Shown here: piece by piece, positions 15,856 through 23,568 of the stretch
Layout: every line of letters begins with the position of its first letter
How positions within the stretch are numbered: the stretch's first letter is position 1
Origin: DTU015 sp964406505
GTDB taxonomy: Bacteria > Bacillota > Sulfobacillia > Fermentithermobacillales > Fermentithermobacillaceae
DNA: 37,531 bases
NCBI GenBank assembly: GCA_964406505.1
Contig: CAYORX010000018.1
Location: forward strand, 1-37,531
Direction of reading: 5' to 3'
Position numbers and translations under genes: made by a program
The notes under the pieces: model-generated
The model's database searches: none
Seen by the model: only the letters and a program-made list of their open reading frames with translations
What the model was told of the DNA's origin: nothing

Positions 15856-16167
15856 AACTTAGTTTTCGTGCGTTTAATCGTGGGTTTAGATAGGAAAATA
15901 CCGTTACTGCCTTTAGAAATAATGCTGAATATACTTGGTACAGCAACATATAGCTTGCTGAGTATTTTCGCCCAAAAACAAGCCCTCAAGCCCTATGATA
16001 TTACAATTCCCCAAGGAAGAGGTGATACGTTATTAGGAATCGCAGAACATATGCATATTTACATCAAAACTTGCCAAAACGGAAAATATCCAAGTATATT
16101 TGCGCCCGGCTACGTCACAATTGATGAAATGGCGAACATTTTGTGGAAGGTGACATACGGCAGATGA
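15850..16167 (+). CDS. Unknown protein, likely 5'-truncated
   Basis: 105 codons from TTG 15850, with no ribosome site; the start lies inside the tenA promoter, and the frame opens only at 15829. The part from about residue 18 looks like real protein: LPLEIMLNILGTATYSLLSI, then LKPYDITIPQGRGDTLLGIA, and the end GYVTIDEMANILWKVTYGR. I do not recognise a family. The lack of its own start signals suggests it is the C-terminal end of a longer gene cut by a rearrangement. It may not be expressed. Confidence 0.4.
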   Translation: MQNLVFVRLIVGLDRKIPLLPLEIMLNILGTATYSLLSIFAQKQALKPYDITIPQGRGDTLLGIAEHMHIYIKTCQNGKYPSIFAPGYVTIDEMANILWKVTYGR

Positions 16168-16294
16168 AAAAATTCTCTATACTCATCTAAAAAGACTGAT
16201 AAGTAATTATAAAATCAAACTTGTATACGCATTTGGATCTCACGCTACATGGTAATTAGCCCAAAGCGTATCTTTTAAAAACCACAAGTTTTAC

Positions 16295-16546
16295 CTAACT
16301 GCCTTCTAACTTTCGTTTAACTAAATATTTGACAACAGCTGCAACGACTAAAACCACGGCAGTAAATACTCCGTAAACTTGAATGCTGGTGTACCAAGGG
16401 GCTGATTGTATTTCGTAAAGACCTGGGTTGTTTTTAAAGTCTAGATATCTATACAAAAAATGACCCAGAAATACACCTAAAAAAGATCCAATAACGTAAT
16501 TTAAAGTTCTATTGACTTGCCTTAAGATGTTTTCGACTTTTAACAC
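16295..16546 (-). CDS. Small two-helix membrane protein, paralogue of 5695-5937
   Basis: 83 residues starting at GTG 16546. Two membrane segments: about 16-33 (LNYVIGSFLGVFLGHFLY) and about 55-76 (SIQVYGVFTAVVLVVAAVVK). The middle, FKNNPGLYEIQSAPWYTSIQ, is nearly the same as in the protein at 5695-5937, while the N- and C-termini differ. In the first copy the gene stands behind an ABC transporter; here it is alone, followed by the serpin gene upstream on the same strand and no transporter. It keeps an open frame although the rest of the presumed duplicated block is decayed, so it may be under selection. Function unknown. Confidence 0.65.
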   Translation of the reverse strand: MLKVENILRQVNRTLNYVIGSFLGVFLGHFLYRYLDFKNNPGLYEIQSAPWYTSIQVYGVFTAVVLVVAAVVKYLVKRKLEGS

Positions 16547-16640
16547 TCCATCTTTACATTATCTAAAACTTGAAAATTCCATAGTTCAATCCGCTTTAAA
16601 AGATTGTATCAATGGCAAAACTAAGACCTTTCTCCAATCT

Positions 16641-17888
16641 TTACGATTCTATATCATTTAAAGTTCCCATGAAAATGGGCAGACCATATTCACCGTCTAC
16701 TATCATAAAGAAAAACGGTCGATCTAACTTTACTGTTTTACGCTCAAGGGGTATAGCGCTTTCCTTTATCATTTCTACACCGGTAACAGCACCAGCCTCT
16801 GTACCCTTTTCATCCACTCTAATCTTTGTTTTATGAATAACCCGATTTATGAAAATATTACCGTCAGTGCTTCGGCCTAGAGAACTAAAGTCCGCTAGTT
16901 TCCTATCAAAAGCATCCTTCATACCTAATTCCTTTAACACATCCGAAAGTTCATCAGCATATTCAAACTCAAACTTAGGTATAGAAACTTGCACCGCTTC
17001 ATTACTTTGGTTTTTCAAAACATCCACTAAGGTTTCTCCATCTATCAAATCTAGTAGGCGCGAAACATCAAACCCTTCATTAGGTAAAAGCGCGATAAAA
17101 TAGTATTTTTCGTCAGCATAGGGCTTAGAAAATCCTACAGCACCCGGCGTCTGGATATAGCCATGCTCGGTGCTGTGCATGAAATCCACAGTTTTTTTGT
17201 CACCGCTTGCAGACGTAAACTCACCCTTGTGGACTGCAATATCTTCGTATATATCTCTCCACTGAGCATCAAAAGACAGTGCATTAATAAGATACATCAC
17301 TGCTTCTTTAGGAATACTCTCGTCCAAAAGTTTTTCTATCTGCCCATTTGTTTTTTCATGAACCCAGGTATTAATGTCATCCTTTGTACTTTCATCGAAA
17401 AGTGCTTTGTAAACATCTGCATCGTAATAATCCTTGTTCATTTGCAAGAAGTCTTGCTCCACCGTCAAATCTTCCGCATCTTTAAACCATATAGAATTGG
17501 CAAGACTCATCTTGTATTTTTCCCCGGTGGGAAGATACGACCTGTAAGCATAAAGATATTGGTTCAAATCGGTTAAATCTGTGCCGAAAACCTCTTCCAT
17601 TTGAGAAAGTGTTTCCTTCTCCGCCCCATTTGCCGTCATAGATAAAGCCGATATGATGGAAAGAGGCGAGATGAGCATGTTTTCGCTTCCGTAATTTTTC
17701 CTAAAGATATCTAAGGAGAAGTTAGTGATTTCCGGGGCTTCGCTTTTTTCCTCTGTTCCGTCAATCTTGATAGGTACAATAGATCTTGCCTTAATCCCCG
17801 ACATCAAGTTTACGCTGCCTATACTTGGCACGACGCTACAACCTGTGAGAGCAAGGATAAATACCAAAAGTGTAATGATTTTTCGCAA
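16641..17888 (-). CDS. Serpin-family protease inhibitor, predicted lipoprotein
   Basis: A hydrophobic N-terminus ends in a lipobox (LALTGC), so it should be anchored to the outer face of the membrane. The body is a full serpin of about 370 residues: NMLISPLSIISALSMTANGA near the start, a middle region with FDAQWRDIYED, the hinge of the reactive-centre loop GTEAGAVTGVEMI, and the C-terminal RPFFFMIVDGEYGLPIFMGT. Inhibitory serpins need small residues in the hinge; E-A-G-A-V-T fits fairly well. The loop residues (about ESAIPLERK) decide the target, which cannot be named. TTG 17888 is chosen (AAGGGGG 8 bases upstream); GTG 17897 overlaps that site. Serpins are scattered in bacteria and are often thought to be acquired. 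Confidence 0.93.
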   Translation of the reverse strand: MRKIITLLVFILALTGCSVVPSIGSVNLMSGIKARSIVPIKIDGTEEKSEAPEITNFSLDIFRKNYGSENMLISPLSIISALSMTANGAEKETLSQMEEVFGTDLTDLNQYLYAYRSYLPTGEKYKMSLANSIWFKDAEDLTVEQDFLQMNKDYYDADVYKALFDESTKDDINTWVHEKTNGQIEKLLDESIPKEAVMYLINALSFDAQWRDIYEDIAVHKGEFTSASGDKKTVDFMHSTEHGYIQTPGAVGFSKPYADEKYYFIALLPNEGFDVSRLLDLIDGETLVDVLKNQSNEAVQVSIPKFEFEYADELSDVLKELGMKDAFDRKLADFSSLGRSTDGNIFINRVIHKTKIRVDEKGTEAGAVTGVEMIKESAIPLERKTVKLDRPFFFMIVDGEYGLPIFMGTLNDIES

Positions 17889-17984
17889 ACCAGGCACCCC
17901 CTTACAAATGAGACAAAATTTTAGAATAAAAGTTCCAAGACTAAGCAGAACCGGGTTATTGTGCTGAAATGGCGAGATGGAATT

Positions 17985-18330
17985 CGTCTATAGTGCCGAA
18001 TCTACAGGATGACACTCGCGTATGGTGCCGAAACAGCACCATGNNNNNNNNNNNNNNNNNNNNNNNNNNNNNNNNNNNNNNNNNNNNNNNNNNNNNNNNN
18101 NNNNNNNNNNNNNNNNNNNNNNNNNNNNNNNNNNNNNNNNNNNCGTATGGTGCCGAAAAAGCACCATGAAGCCCGCGTATGGTGCTTTAACAGCACTATG
18201 GAGCCTACGTATGGCGCCGAAACAGCACTATGGAGCCTGCGTATGGCGCCGAAACAGCACCATGAAGCCTACGTATGGTGCCGAAACAGCACCATGGAAC
18301 CTGCGTATGGCGCCGAAACAGCACTTCCTA
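17985..18330. repeat. Hairpin-repeat array 1 (32-bp period), interrupted by an assembly gap
   Basis: The units follow CGTATGGTGCCGAAACAGCACCATGAAGCCTA. Each holds an inverted repeat ATGGTGC-CGAAACA-GCACCAT (7-bp stem, 7-base loop). One unit with a degenerate predecessor (from 17985) lies left of the gap, and six lie right of it, the last incomplete. Linkers vary (GAAGCC, GGAGCC, GGAACC). There are no unique spacers, so it is not CRISPR. A related array is at 37166-37531. Confidence 0.9.
18044..18143. other. Assembly gap (100 N)
   Basis: Exactly 100 N inside the hairpin array. The round number indicates a scaffold gap of unknown true size, caused by the repeats. Confidence 0.99.
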
Positions 18331-18463
18331 GTTCATACGCAGAACTTTTCCCTTCCCCCCATCCTGGTAGTTTGACAGAAAAACGATGATAAAATAGAAT
18401 TTGCTAGACAATTGATAAGGCAAAACATCGGTAATCTACATGACAAAGATGGAGGGATAAGTT

Positions 18464-18925
18464 TTGTCCATTGAAAAAGGCCGAGCATTTTTTAGAAAAT
18501 ATGGTATTGAAGATCGGATCATTGAGCCCCCCATATCAAGCGCCACCGTTGAACTAGCCGCCGAAGCAATTGGAGTTGAACCGGCTAGAATAGCAAAAAC
18601 CCTTGCGTTTAAAACGCCTGTAGGCTGCATGCTTTTAGTCACAGCAGGCGATGCCCGCGTAGACAACAAAAAGTTCAGAGCAAAATTCGGCATAAAGGCA
18701 AGAATGTTGCCGAAAAAGGACTTGCTTACAATGGTAGGCTATCCGGTAGGGGGTGTGTGCCCTTTCGACGTCAACGAAGGAGTACCTGTATACCTAGATA
18801 TCTCCATGAAGCGCTTCGATGCCGTTTTCCCAGCTGTGGGTAGCACCAACAGTGCCATCAAACTGTCCTGCGAGGAGCTGTTCCAATATTCATCGGCAGT
18901 CGATTGGGTCGATGTATGCTCCTAG
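18464..18925 (+). CDS. YbaK/EbsC-family aminoacyl-tRNA deacylase
   Basis: 153 residues from TTG 18464; GGAGG at 18451-18455 supports this start. The fold signature is present: SSATVELAAEAIGVEPARIA, KTLAFKTPVGCMLLV, the lysine in VDNKKFRAKFG, GYPVGGVCPFDVNEGVPVYL and AVGSTNSAIKLSCEEL. YbaK-type proteins hydrolyse mischarged tRNA such as Cys-tRNA(Pro) in the cytoplasm; this subgroup often lacks a firm substrate. It stands alone. The last 25 coding bases and the next 10 are repeated 70 bases downstream (18969-19003), in untranslated sequence. Confidence 0.9.
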   Translation: MSIEKGRAFFRKYGIEDRIIEPPISSATVELAAEAIGVEPARIAKTLAFKTPVGCMLLVTAGDARVDNKKFRAKFGIKARMLPKKDLLTMVGYPVGGVCPFDVNEGVPVYLDISMKRFDAVFPAVGSTNSAIKLSCEELFQYSSAVDWVDVCS

Positions 18926-19003
18926 ATAGAACCCCGCAAATAATCTTGTTCAATGTGACAACCTCCTAGTCGATTGGGTTGATGTATGCTCTTAGATAGA
19001 ACC
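18899..19003. repeat. 35-bp direct repeat spanning the ybaK stop codon
   Basis: GTCGATTGGGTCGATGTATG plus the next 15 bases (18899-18933) recur at 18969-19003 with two C-to-T changes. The first copy contains the TAG stop of the deacylase gene. Period 70. This suggests a small tandem duplication. Confidence 0.85.
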
Positions 19004-19185
19004 AGTCGATTTAAACACCTAAACATTCAACAACAAAGTGTATCCGTCCTTTTCTCGACGGGGCGGACATCGGTTGTAACTTAGGTGGTTCGTTTGAAAT
19101 ACCGTCTCGGCAGATAAATATAATTCAAACAAAGTACGTTATTGCACGACTTTACCCGTCCACCTTACGTTTAACGGGACATTGC

Positions 19186-21258
19186 CTAAAAAGCGAAAAG
19201 GCCTACGTCGAACACATTCTCGTCGATCATCCCTATGCCGAAGCTTTGCGCAAAACAGACTGCAGAGTCACCCTCCACCGCATAGTAGTAGAAACTCCCC
19301 CACCCGTGGTATGCCACATTTTCAAAAACAAAGCCGCTTAATTCAGGGATGGCATCAAAAGACCGCAAGGTATAACGCCAGTCCGGATTTGAGTCAAGTG
19401 GCAGACTTTCAATCACCGTAACAGCTTCGCCCCGCCGCATGAGGATTTCCCTTTTCTCACCCTCGCTCAGAAGCCCAATTTCGCAATCTTCTCGCTTAAC
19501 TGACCAAAGCACACCATCGGGCGAAATCGCGCCTTCGGGCACCTCTACCGCCAGAGCATTACCTACATAGCGTACCTTACAGTCGTATTCCTCTTCCTCA
19601 CCGCCCGGACGGAAAGTCAAGTGTAGGTATGGACCATCATCGTCGTCACTGACAGTTCCATCGGACCAAATATCGCCCCAACCTAGGACAGCGCTTTGCA
19701 AATAGGAGATCACGTCCACTTGGTACAGGCGATCCTCCCGCTGAAAGTAAAAATGAGGGGAAAGACGAGCGCTTTCATAGGAAAAATAGATCAGTTCAGA
19801 ACTGCCGTCTCCGTCAAGATCTAGGACAGTATGGTTGTTAACACAGCCGGCCAACAGTTCCACATCCCCGCTCCGATTAAGAAAATAGTAGTCGTAGGCG
19901 TGGTAAGACGCCCCAAAGGAGCAGCCCATCACGAAACCATCTCGACCGAACAAGTTTTGGAAGGACTGGACAGAAAACCGGTCCTCGTAACCCCATTGTT
20001 CTTGGGCATCGTAGGCATGAATAAACCGGTGAACACTTCCATCCTTCTCCCATGCACCTTAAATATCTCCCCCGCGGGCCCGATAAAACAGCATTTTCAC
20101 ACCGTCCGACTTCGCCTCGGCCAAGACTTCTAAGATATCTGAATCATCTATTGGTGGCTCGGTGCTTATCTCAGCAGACCCGTACAAAGGGGCATTATTC
20201 AGAGAAATATCGTAACACTTGATACCCGATTCGGCTACCTTGCTCCCTGATGATGGCTTTTTCGATAAAACATCCTTTTCGCCCGTAAAAGTGCTGCAGG
20301 CTGTCAATAGGACAATGAAGACCGCAAGGACAAGAGTGCAAGGTGCCATCCTTTGTTTTTTCGAGATAAGTGTGATCCGCTTCTGGATGCTATTTTTACT
20401 GCTATTCATGGTGGTCGCGCTTGTGAAAAGTGTATCAGTGCTACGCCTTTTGGAGGTTAAACCGATAAGTGACCGCCCGTATCCCACACGCGACTCCTCG
20501 CCCATCCGGTTAATGGTGCTCTCGTCACAAGCAAGTTCCGCATCTTCCATAGAAAGTGAAGCGGCAAACCACACAAGCAGATTGTACCAATGAAGAGCGA
20601 GACACACACCGCGCAGAATCGACCATATATGGTCAGCGTGATAATAGTGAGTGGTCTCATGTTCCAGCACATGGTGCAAAACTGCCAGATCCTGATACAC
20701 TTCTTGGGTGATATAGATAGCAGGATTAAACAAACCAAATATGCAGGGTGTTTCCACAAGGCTCGAGACATAAACGGACAAAGGATATTCTGAGATGTTT
20801 GTCATACATCTATCTTTTTTCAATCGTATCGAAAATCGCAGATTTGTGACCAGGAGAAACAATCCAATCACACTAAGACCTGTGAGCCAGACGACTTTCA
20901 AAGCGGCTTTCCAGTCAACGACGACGGCATCCACATGGTTAGTTTCATAATGAGGCTTTTCTAGCGCATCTGCGCTTTCCGGTGAGCCGGGAGGTAGGGG
21001 CTCTGGCATCATCAGCCCCGGGGAAATCGGTGTGTCTACCTGCCTTTTTTCGGAGACTACTGTTTTTGACAAGACGTCCGGTACCACATTCATAACGCTC
21101 ACGGGGCTTACGCCAAAAGACACCGGTACGAGAAGCCGTATGAGCACGAGTCCCCAAAGGGCGTATTGAAAACACAGGGTCGTTTTGCCGCGCAGTAGAG
21201 AACGCAACAGAATTACGACTGCTAGGAGAACCGACGAAGACACCATCCACTTAACCAC
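19186..21258 (-). pseudogene. M56 (BlaR1/MecR1-like) sensor peptidase, split by one in-frame stop
   Basis: From GTG 21258 (GAGGTGG just upstream, 8-base overlap with the BlaI gene) the frame encodes membrane helices and the M56 zinc site HETTH at residues 200-204, followed by AELACDE, then a further helix. It ends at a TAA (20059-20061) after 399 codons. The same frame continues without another stop to 19186 for 290 more codons. This part begins GAWEKDGSVHRFIHAYDAQE and shows calcium-binding-like DLDGDGSSELIYF. One mutation therefore splits an otherwise intact protein of about 690 residues: membrane protease plus a large extracytoplasmic C-terminal domain that is not a beta-lactam binding domain. 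The peptidase half is complete and could still work. A sequencing error or readthrough are alternatives. Confidence 0.8.
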
Positions 21259-21664
21259 GGTTTTCCACCTCACAGTCCTTGGACGCCCGAGCATCCGCTT
21301 TGTGCAAAATAGCATACAGCTCACGGATTTCCTCTTTAGATAAGTCCTGCTTTTTCGTAACAGCGTTCATCATCATGCTGACACTGCCTTTGCATATACG
21401 GTTGAGAAAGGCCCCTGCTTCCTGCATTACCGCATCCTCGTGAGCCATCAGAGGCGAATATGTATTGATTTCGCCGCTGTCGTCGCAAAGCACGGCCCCC
21501 TTTTTGACTATTCGGTTGAGCAATGTTAGCGTGGTAGTTCTTGACCAACCGTTGGTGTCTTTAAAATGGTCCGCAGCCTCCCGTCCCGTACATGGACCTT
21601 TTTTCCACAGGTACTCCATCAAATCCCATTCCGTCTTAGTGAGGTGTGGGTATTTTTTCGTCAC
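21251..21664 (-). CDS. BlaI/MecI/CopY-family repressor
   Basis: 137 residues, the standard size. The winged HTH covers LTKTEWDLMEYLWKKGPCTG and GWSRTTTLTLLNRIVKKGAV; the C-terminal half (FLNRICKGSVSMMMNAVTKK) is the dimerisation region that is cleaved in BlaI. It starts at GTG 21664 with AAGGAG about 10 bases upstream. It precedes and overlaps the M56 peptidase gene, so it should repress this operon until the peptidase removes it. No beta-lactamase or PBP gene is nearby; the controlled genes may be elsewhere. Confidence 0.93.
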   Translation of the reverse strand: MTKKYPHLTKTEWDLMEYLWKKGPCTGREAADHFKDTNGWSRTTTLTLLNRIVKKGAVLCDDSGEINTYSPLMAHEDAVMQEAGAFLNRICKGSVSMMMNAVTKKQDLSKEEIRELYAILHKADARASKDCEVENRG

Positions 21665-21709
21665 CGTCCTAATGCTCCTTCCTAGTGCTTTTTCCCGGTC
21701 TTTCTTTCA

Positions 21710-21760
21710 GACTACTTTTGTAGACACCCAAACTGTAACCCTGTTGTCTACATATGTCAA
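21710..21760 (-). promoter_or_regulatory. Promoter and likely BlaI operators of the blaI-M56 operon
   Basis: On the reverse strand TTGACA (21755-21760) and TACAGT (21732-21737) are exactly 17 bases apart. The -35 overlaps the palindrome ACATATGT within a CTACATATGTC stretch, and a second dyad GACTACTTTTGTAGAC (21710-21725) covers the start point. Both contain GTCTAC/GTAGAC. TACA/TGTA-type dyads are what BlaI-family repressors bind. Confidence 0.6.
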
Positions 21761-22123
21761 CATCTTTGTTTAAAGAATTTGTAGTGAAACTCGAACTACT
21801 GTAGTCGGTGCTATAAGTTGTTTGAAGTACCATGTGAATAACCGTGGTCTTCGGAAAGCGAAGATTTTCTCGAATTTCATGTAACTCCACAGACAACTGG
21901 CGGTCACGCCATCGATAAAAAGAAAATGTTTTATGGCGGCCCCTACCTAAGATCTTACAAAGGACCCCAAGACGACCGTAGGTTAACCCCAACCATACAC
22001 GCTGATACTGCGATCAAAACCCTTTCGCCTTGTAGGCGTTACAAAAGAACCTTCAGTTCCTCCTAGATAAAACTCACCTTTCTACAGCCTTTCTCTAACT
22101 CCAAACAACCTTCACAATTTCTT
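21761..22123. other. Intergenic region, no gene seen
   Basis: About 360 bases between the blaI promoter and the permease remnant. Several frames are open for short stretches, but none has a start signal or a recognisable motif. Confidence 0.45.
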
Positions 22124-22225
22124 CTAGTTTTGTTCTTTTGTTAAAAAAAGAGCTACCGAAAGAATAGCTATCGCAAAAACTACCTGTATCAAAATGCTGT
22201 CGTGGATGGAGTGAGGGAAGTTTGG
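22124..22225 (-). pseudogene. C-terminal remnant of a copy of the Lnr-type permease
   Basis: Reverse translation gives HSIHDSILIQVVFAIAILSV then ALFLTKEQN and a stop. It aligns with the last 35 residues of the intact permease at 6066-7226 (PIYDSILIQIGFAVAIFSAV, LLLAKEQ). The rest of that gene, and all of the other permease, is missing: the ATPase remnant begins only a few bases upstream. Confidence 0.85.
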
Positions 22226-22231
22226 CAGACA

Positions 22232-22806
22232 CATGCTAAATTTCGACGCTGATGGTCTCCCCTTGATTTATCATACGCTTGAGTTCGTCAGATGTTCCTG
22301 TAGCTAAGATCTTGCCCTTGCCCATAATGGACAATCCAAGTGCAAAGTTGCTCTACCTCTTCCATATAATGAGAGATATATACCACGGTACTACCTTGGC
22401 GATTAAGATCGCGTATACCCTCGAGAATACGGTTGCGGCTCTGAGACTCCACCGCCACGGTAAGCTCATCCAAAATAAGGAGTCTAGGTTTGTTATCTAT
22501 GTCACAAGCTATGTTTAAACACCTCAAAAGTCCTCCCGAAAGTTTCCTGGGATAAAACTCTCTAAACTCCCCGAGACCCACAAACTTTATAACTTCGTCT
22601 ACAGAAGGACTCCGTTTCTTTGCGTCTGGCACATAAAGCCCACAAATACAATCCACATTTTCGTATACTTTAAGTTCATCAAAAACAGCTACGTTTTGCA
22701 TCACAACGCCTATATCTCGCCCTTTTTCACTTCTAAATCGAAGTGTTCTAAGGCCAAAAGGGCTCTGTACCACTTTACGAGATTCTGCTCTCGAATTAAC
22801 ATGAAC
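22232..22806 (-). pseudogene. Decayed copy of the Lnr-type ABC ATPase
   Basis: Most of the ATPase at 8394-9326 can be followed: RDIGVVMQNVAVFDELKVYE, KLSGGLLRCLNIACDI, RLLILDELTVAVESQSRNRI, TVVYISHYMEEVEQLCT. The segment with Walker A (residues about 29-74) is deleted, the P of ILDEP is changed to L, and the frame shifts near the C-terminus (22340). ATP binding is impossible. Confidence 0.9.
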
Positions 22807-22899
22807 ATCCATCCTTTATTCTCGCCATGCGAGTACAGAGTGCTTTAATCAGTTCACGACCTTATTGTATAGAAATGGCCGTACACCTGAAATAAAATC

Positions 22900-23070
22900 A
22901 TGAAGGACATTACCAAAAAACATAGCTATCAAGTCCACTTAGTTACTTTAAGCAAACGTGGACACATATCTTGTAAAATTCACGATCACATAGGAAATCT
23001 TTTATCTAAAGCTATCCTTCAAACCGATACGCTTATGACCAAGTTTTCTACAGGTATCCGTTATGGAATT
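22900..23070 (+). pseudogene. Remnant of a copy of the HisKA_3 sensor kinase
   Basis: The forward frame gives KKHSYQVHLVTLSKRGHISC, KIHDHIGNLLSKAILQTDTL, matching residues about 157-200 of the intact kinase (KYGYQIHLATLDERSRIARE, IHDHVGHLLSRAILQSGAL). The phosphoacceptor His is kept, but the membrane part and the whole ATPase domain are missing. It is divergent from the ATPase remnant, as in the intact locus, and is cut off by the thioredoxin-like gene at 23095. Confidence 0.88.
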
Positions 23071-23094
23071 TCGGCAATACATGGTAAAAGGCAC

Positions 23095-23331
23095 CTACAC
23101 CTGTTTTAGCCATTTTTCAATAACCTTCACAGTAGGTACCCTACCTTCCATAACGCTCTTACCATCAATGAACACGGCAGGAGTTATCATTACGCCCCGT
23201 TTTAAGATTTCATTAATGTCTGTCACGTGGGTTACTTCTGCACTTAATCCCAGGCCCTGCACCACACCTCGGATATTATTTTCGGTCCTTTTACATTTAG
23301 CACATCCGCTTTCAAAAACTTCAATTTTCAT
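23095..23331 (-). CDS. Small thioredoxin-like redox-active disulfide protein
   Basis: 78 residues from ATG 23331 (AGAGG 7 bases upstream; ATG 23349 is an earlier alternative). MKIEVFESGCAKCKRTENNI holds the CxxC (C-A-K-C) after the first strand, and MITPAVFIDGKSVMEGRVPT has the cis-Pro loop of the thioredoxin fold. This is the thioredoxin_3 / redox-active disulfide protein 2 family, often encoded beside UPF0718/DUF318 permeases. The permease gene just upstream is broken, so the partner is lost or elsewhere. The protein itself looks intact. Confidence 0.88.
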   Translation of the reverse strand: MKIEVFESGCAKCKRTENNIRGVVQGLGLSAEVTHVTDINEILKRGVMITPAVFIDGKSVMEGRVPTVKVIEKWLKQV

Positions 23332-23369
23332 TTCAAAACCTCTACGCATGCTTCAAAATATGCCACAAT

Positions 23370-23568
23370 TCATATTGAAATTAATCTAAATGCAAAGCCA
23401 GATAATGTAGCCATAGCAACCACTAAGCCCACAAAGGCAAGACTTTTTCTGATCTCCAAGGTTCTGTTCACCACAATCATGCTAGGTAAGCTAAGAACTG
23501 GCCCAGCTAAAAGCAGAGCAAGCACAGGGACCTTTCCCCATACCCGAACCCACAAGATCTTGGATAAT
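23370..23568 (-). pseudogene. C-terminal part of a UPF0718/DUF318-type permease gene
   Basis: Reverse reading gives IIQDLVGSGMGKGP, then after a one-base shift (an extra C in GGTCCC near 23530) PVLALLLAGPVLSLPSMIVV and the end GLVVAMATLSGFAFRLISI. G-GMGKGP-LALLLAGP-LSLP-MIV is the signature of the second half of YraQ-type permeases. The 5' part of the gene lies 4 kb away at 27577-27779. The thioredoxin-like gene follows at 23331, the usual partner order. Confidence 0.82.

Noticed and set aside
17163..17576. 137-codon forward ORF opposite the serpin gene
   Set aside because: It is antisense to a clearly conserved protein, has no ribosome site and no recognisable domain.
17985..18330. CRISPR array
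   Set aside because: The DNA between stems is itself repeated and only about 10 bases long; no unique spacers, no leader, no cas genes in the window. The same holds for 37166-37531.
18009..18389. Open frames through array 1
   Set aside because: Same reason as for array 2; in addition they cross the N gap.
20945..21250. 101-codon reverse ORF inside the M56 gene
   Set aside because: Shadow frame of the peptidase gene; arginine-rich low-information sequence.
21669..21992. 107-codon reverse ORF upstream of blaI
   Set aside because: It covers the blaI promoter and dyads; the sequence is not protein-like and has no start signal.
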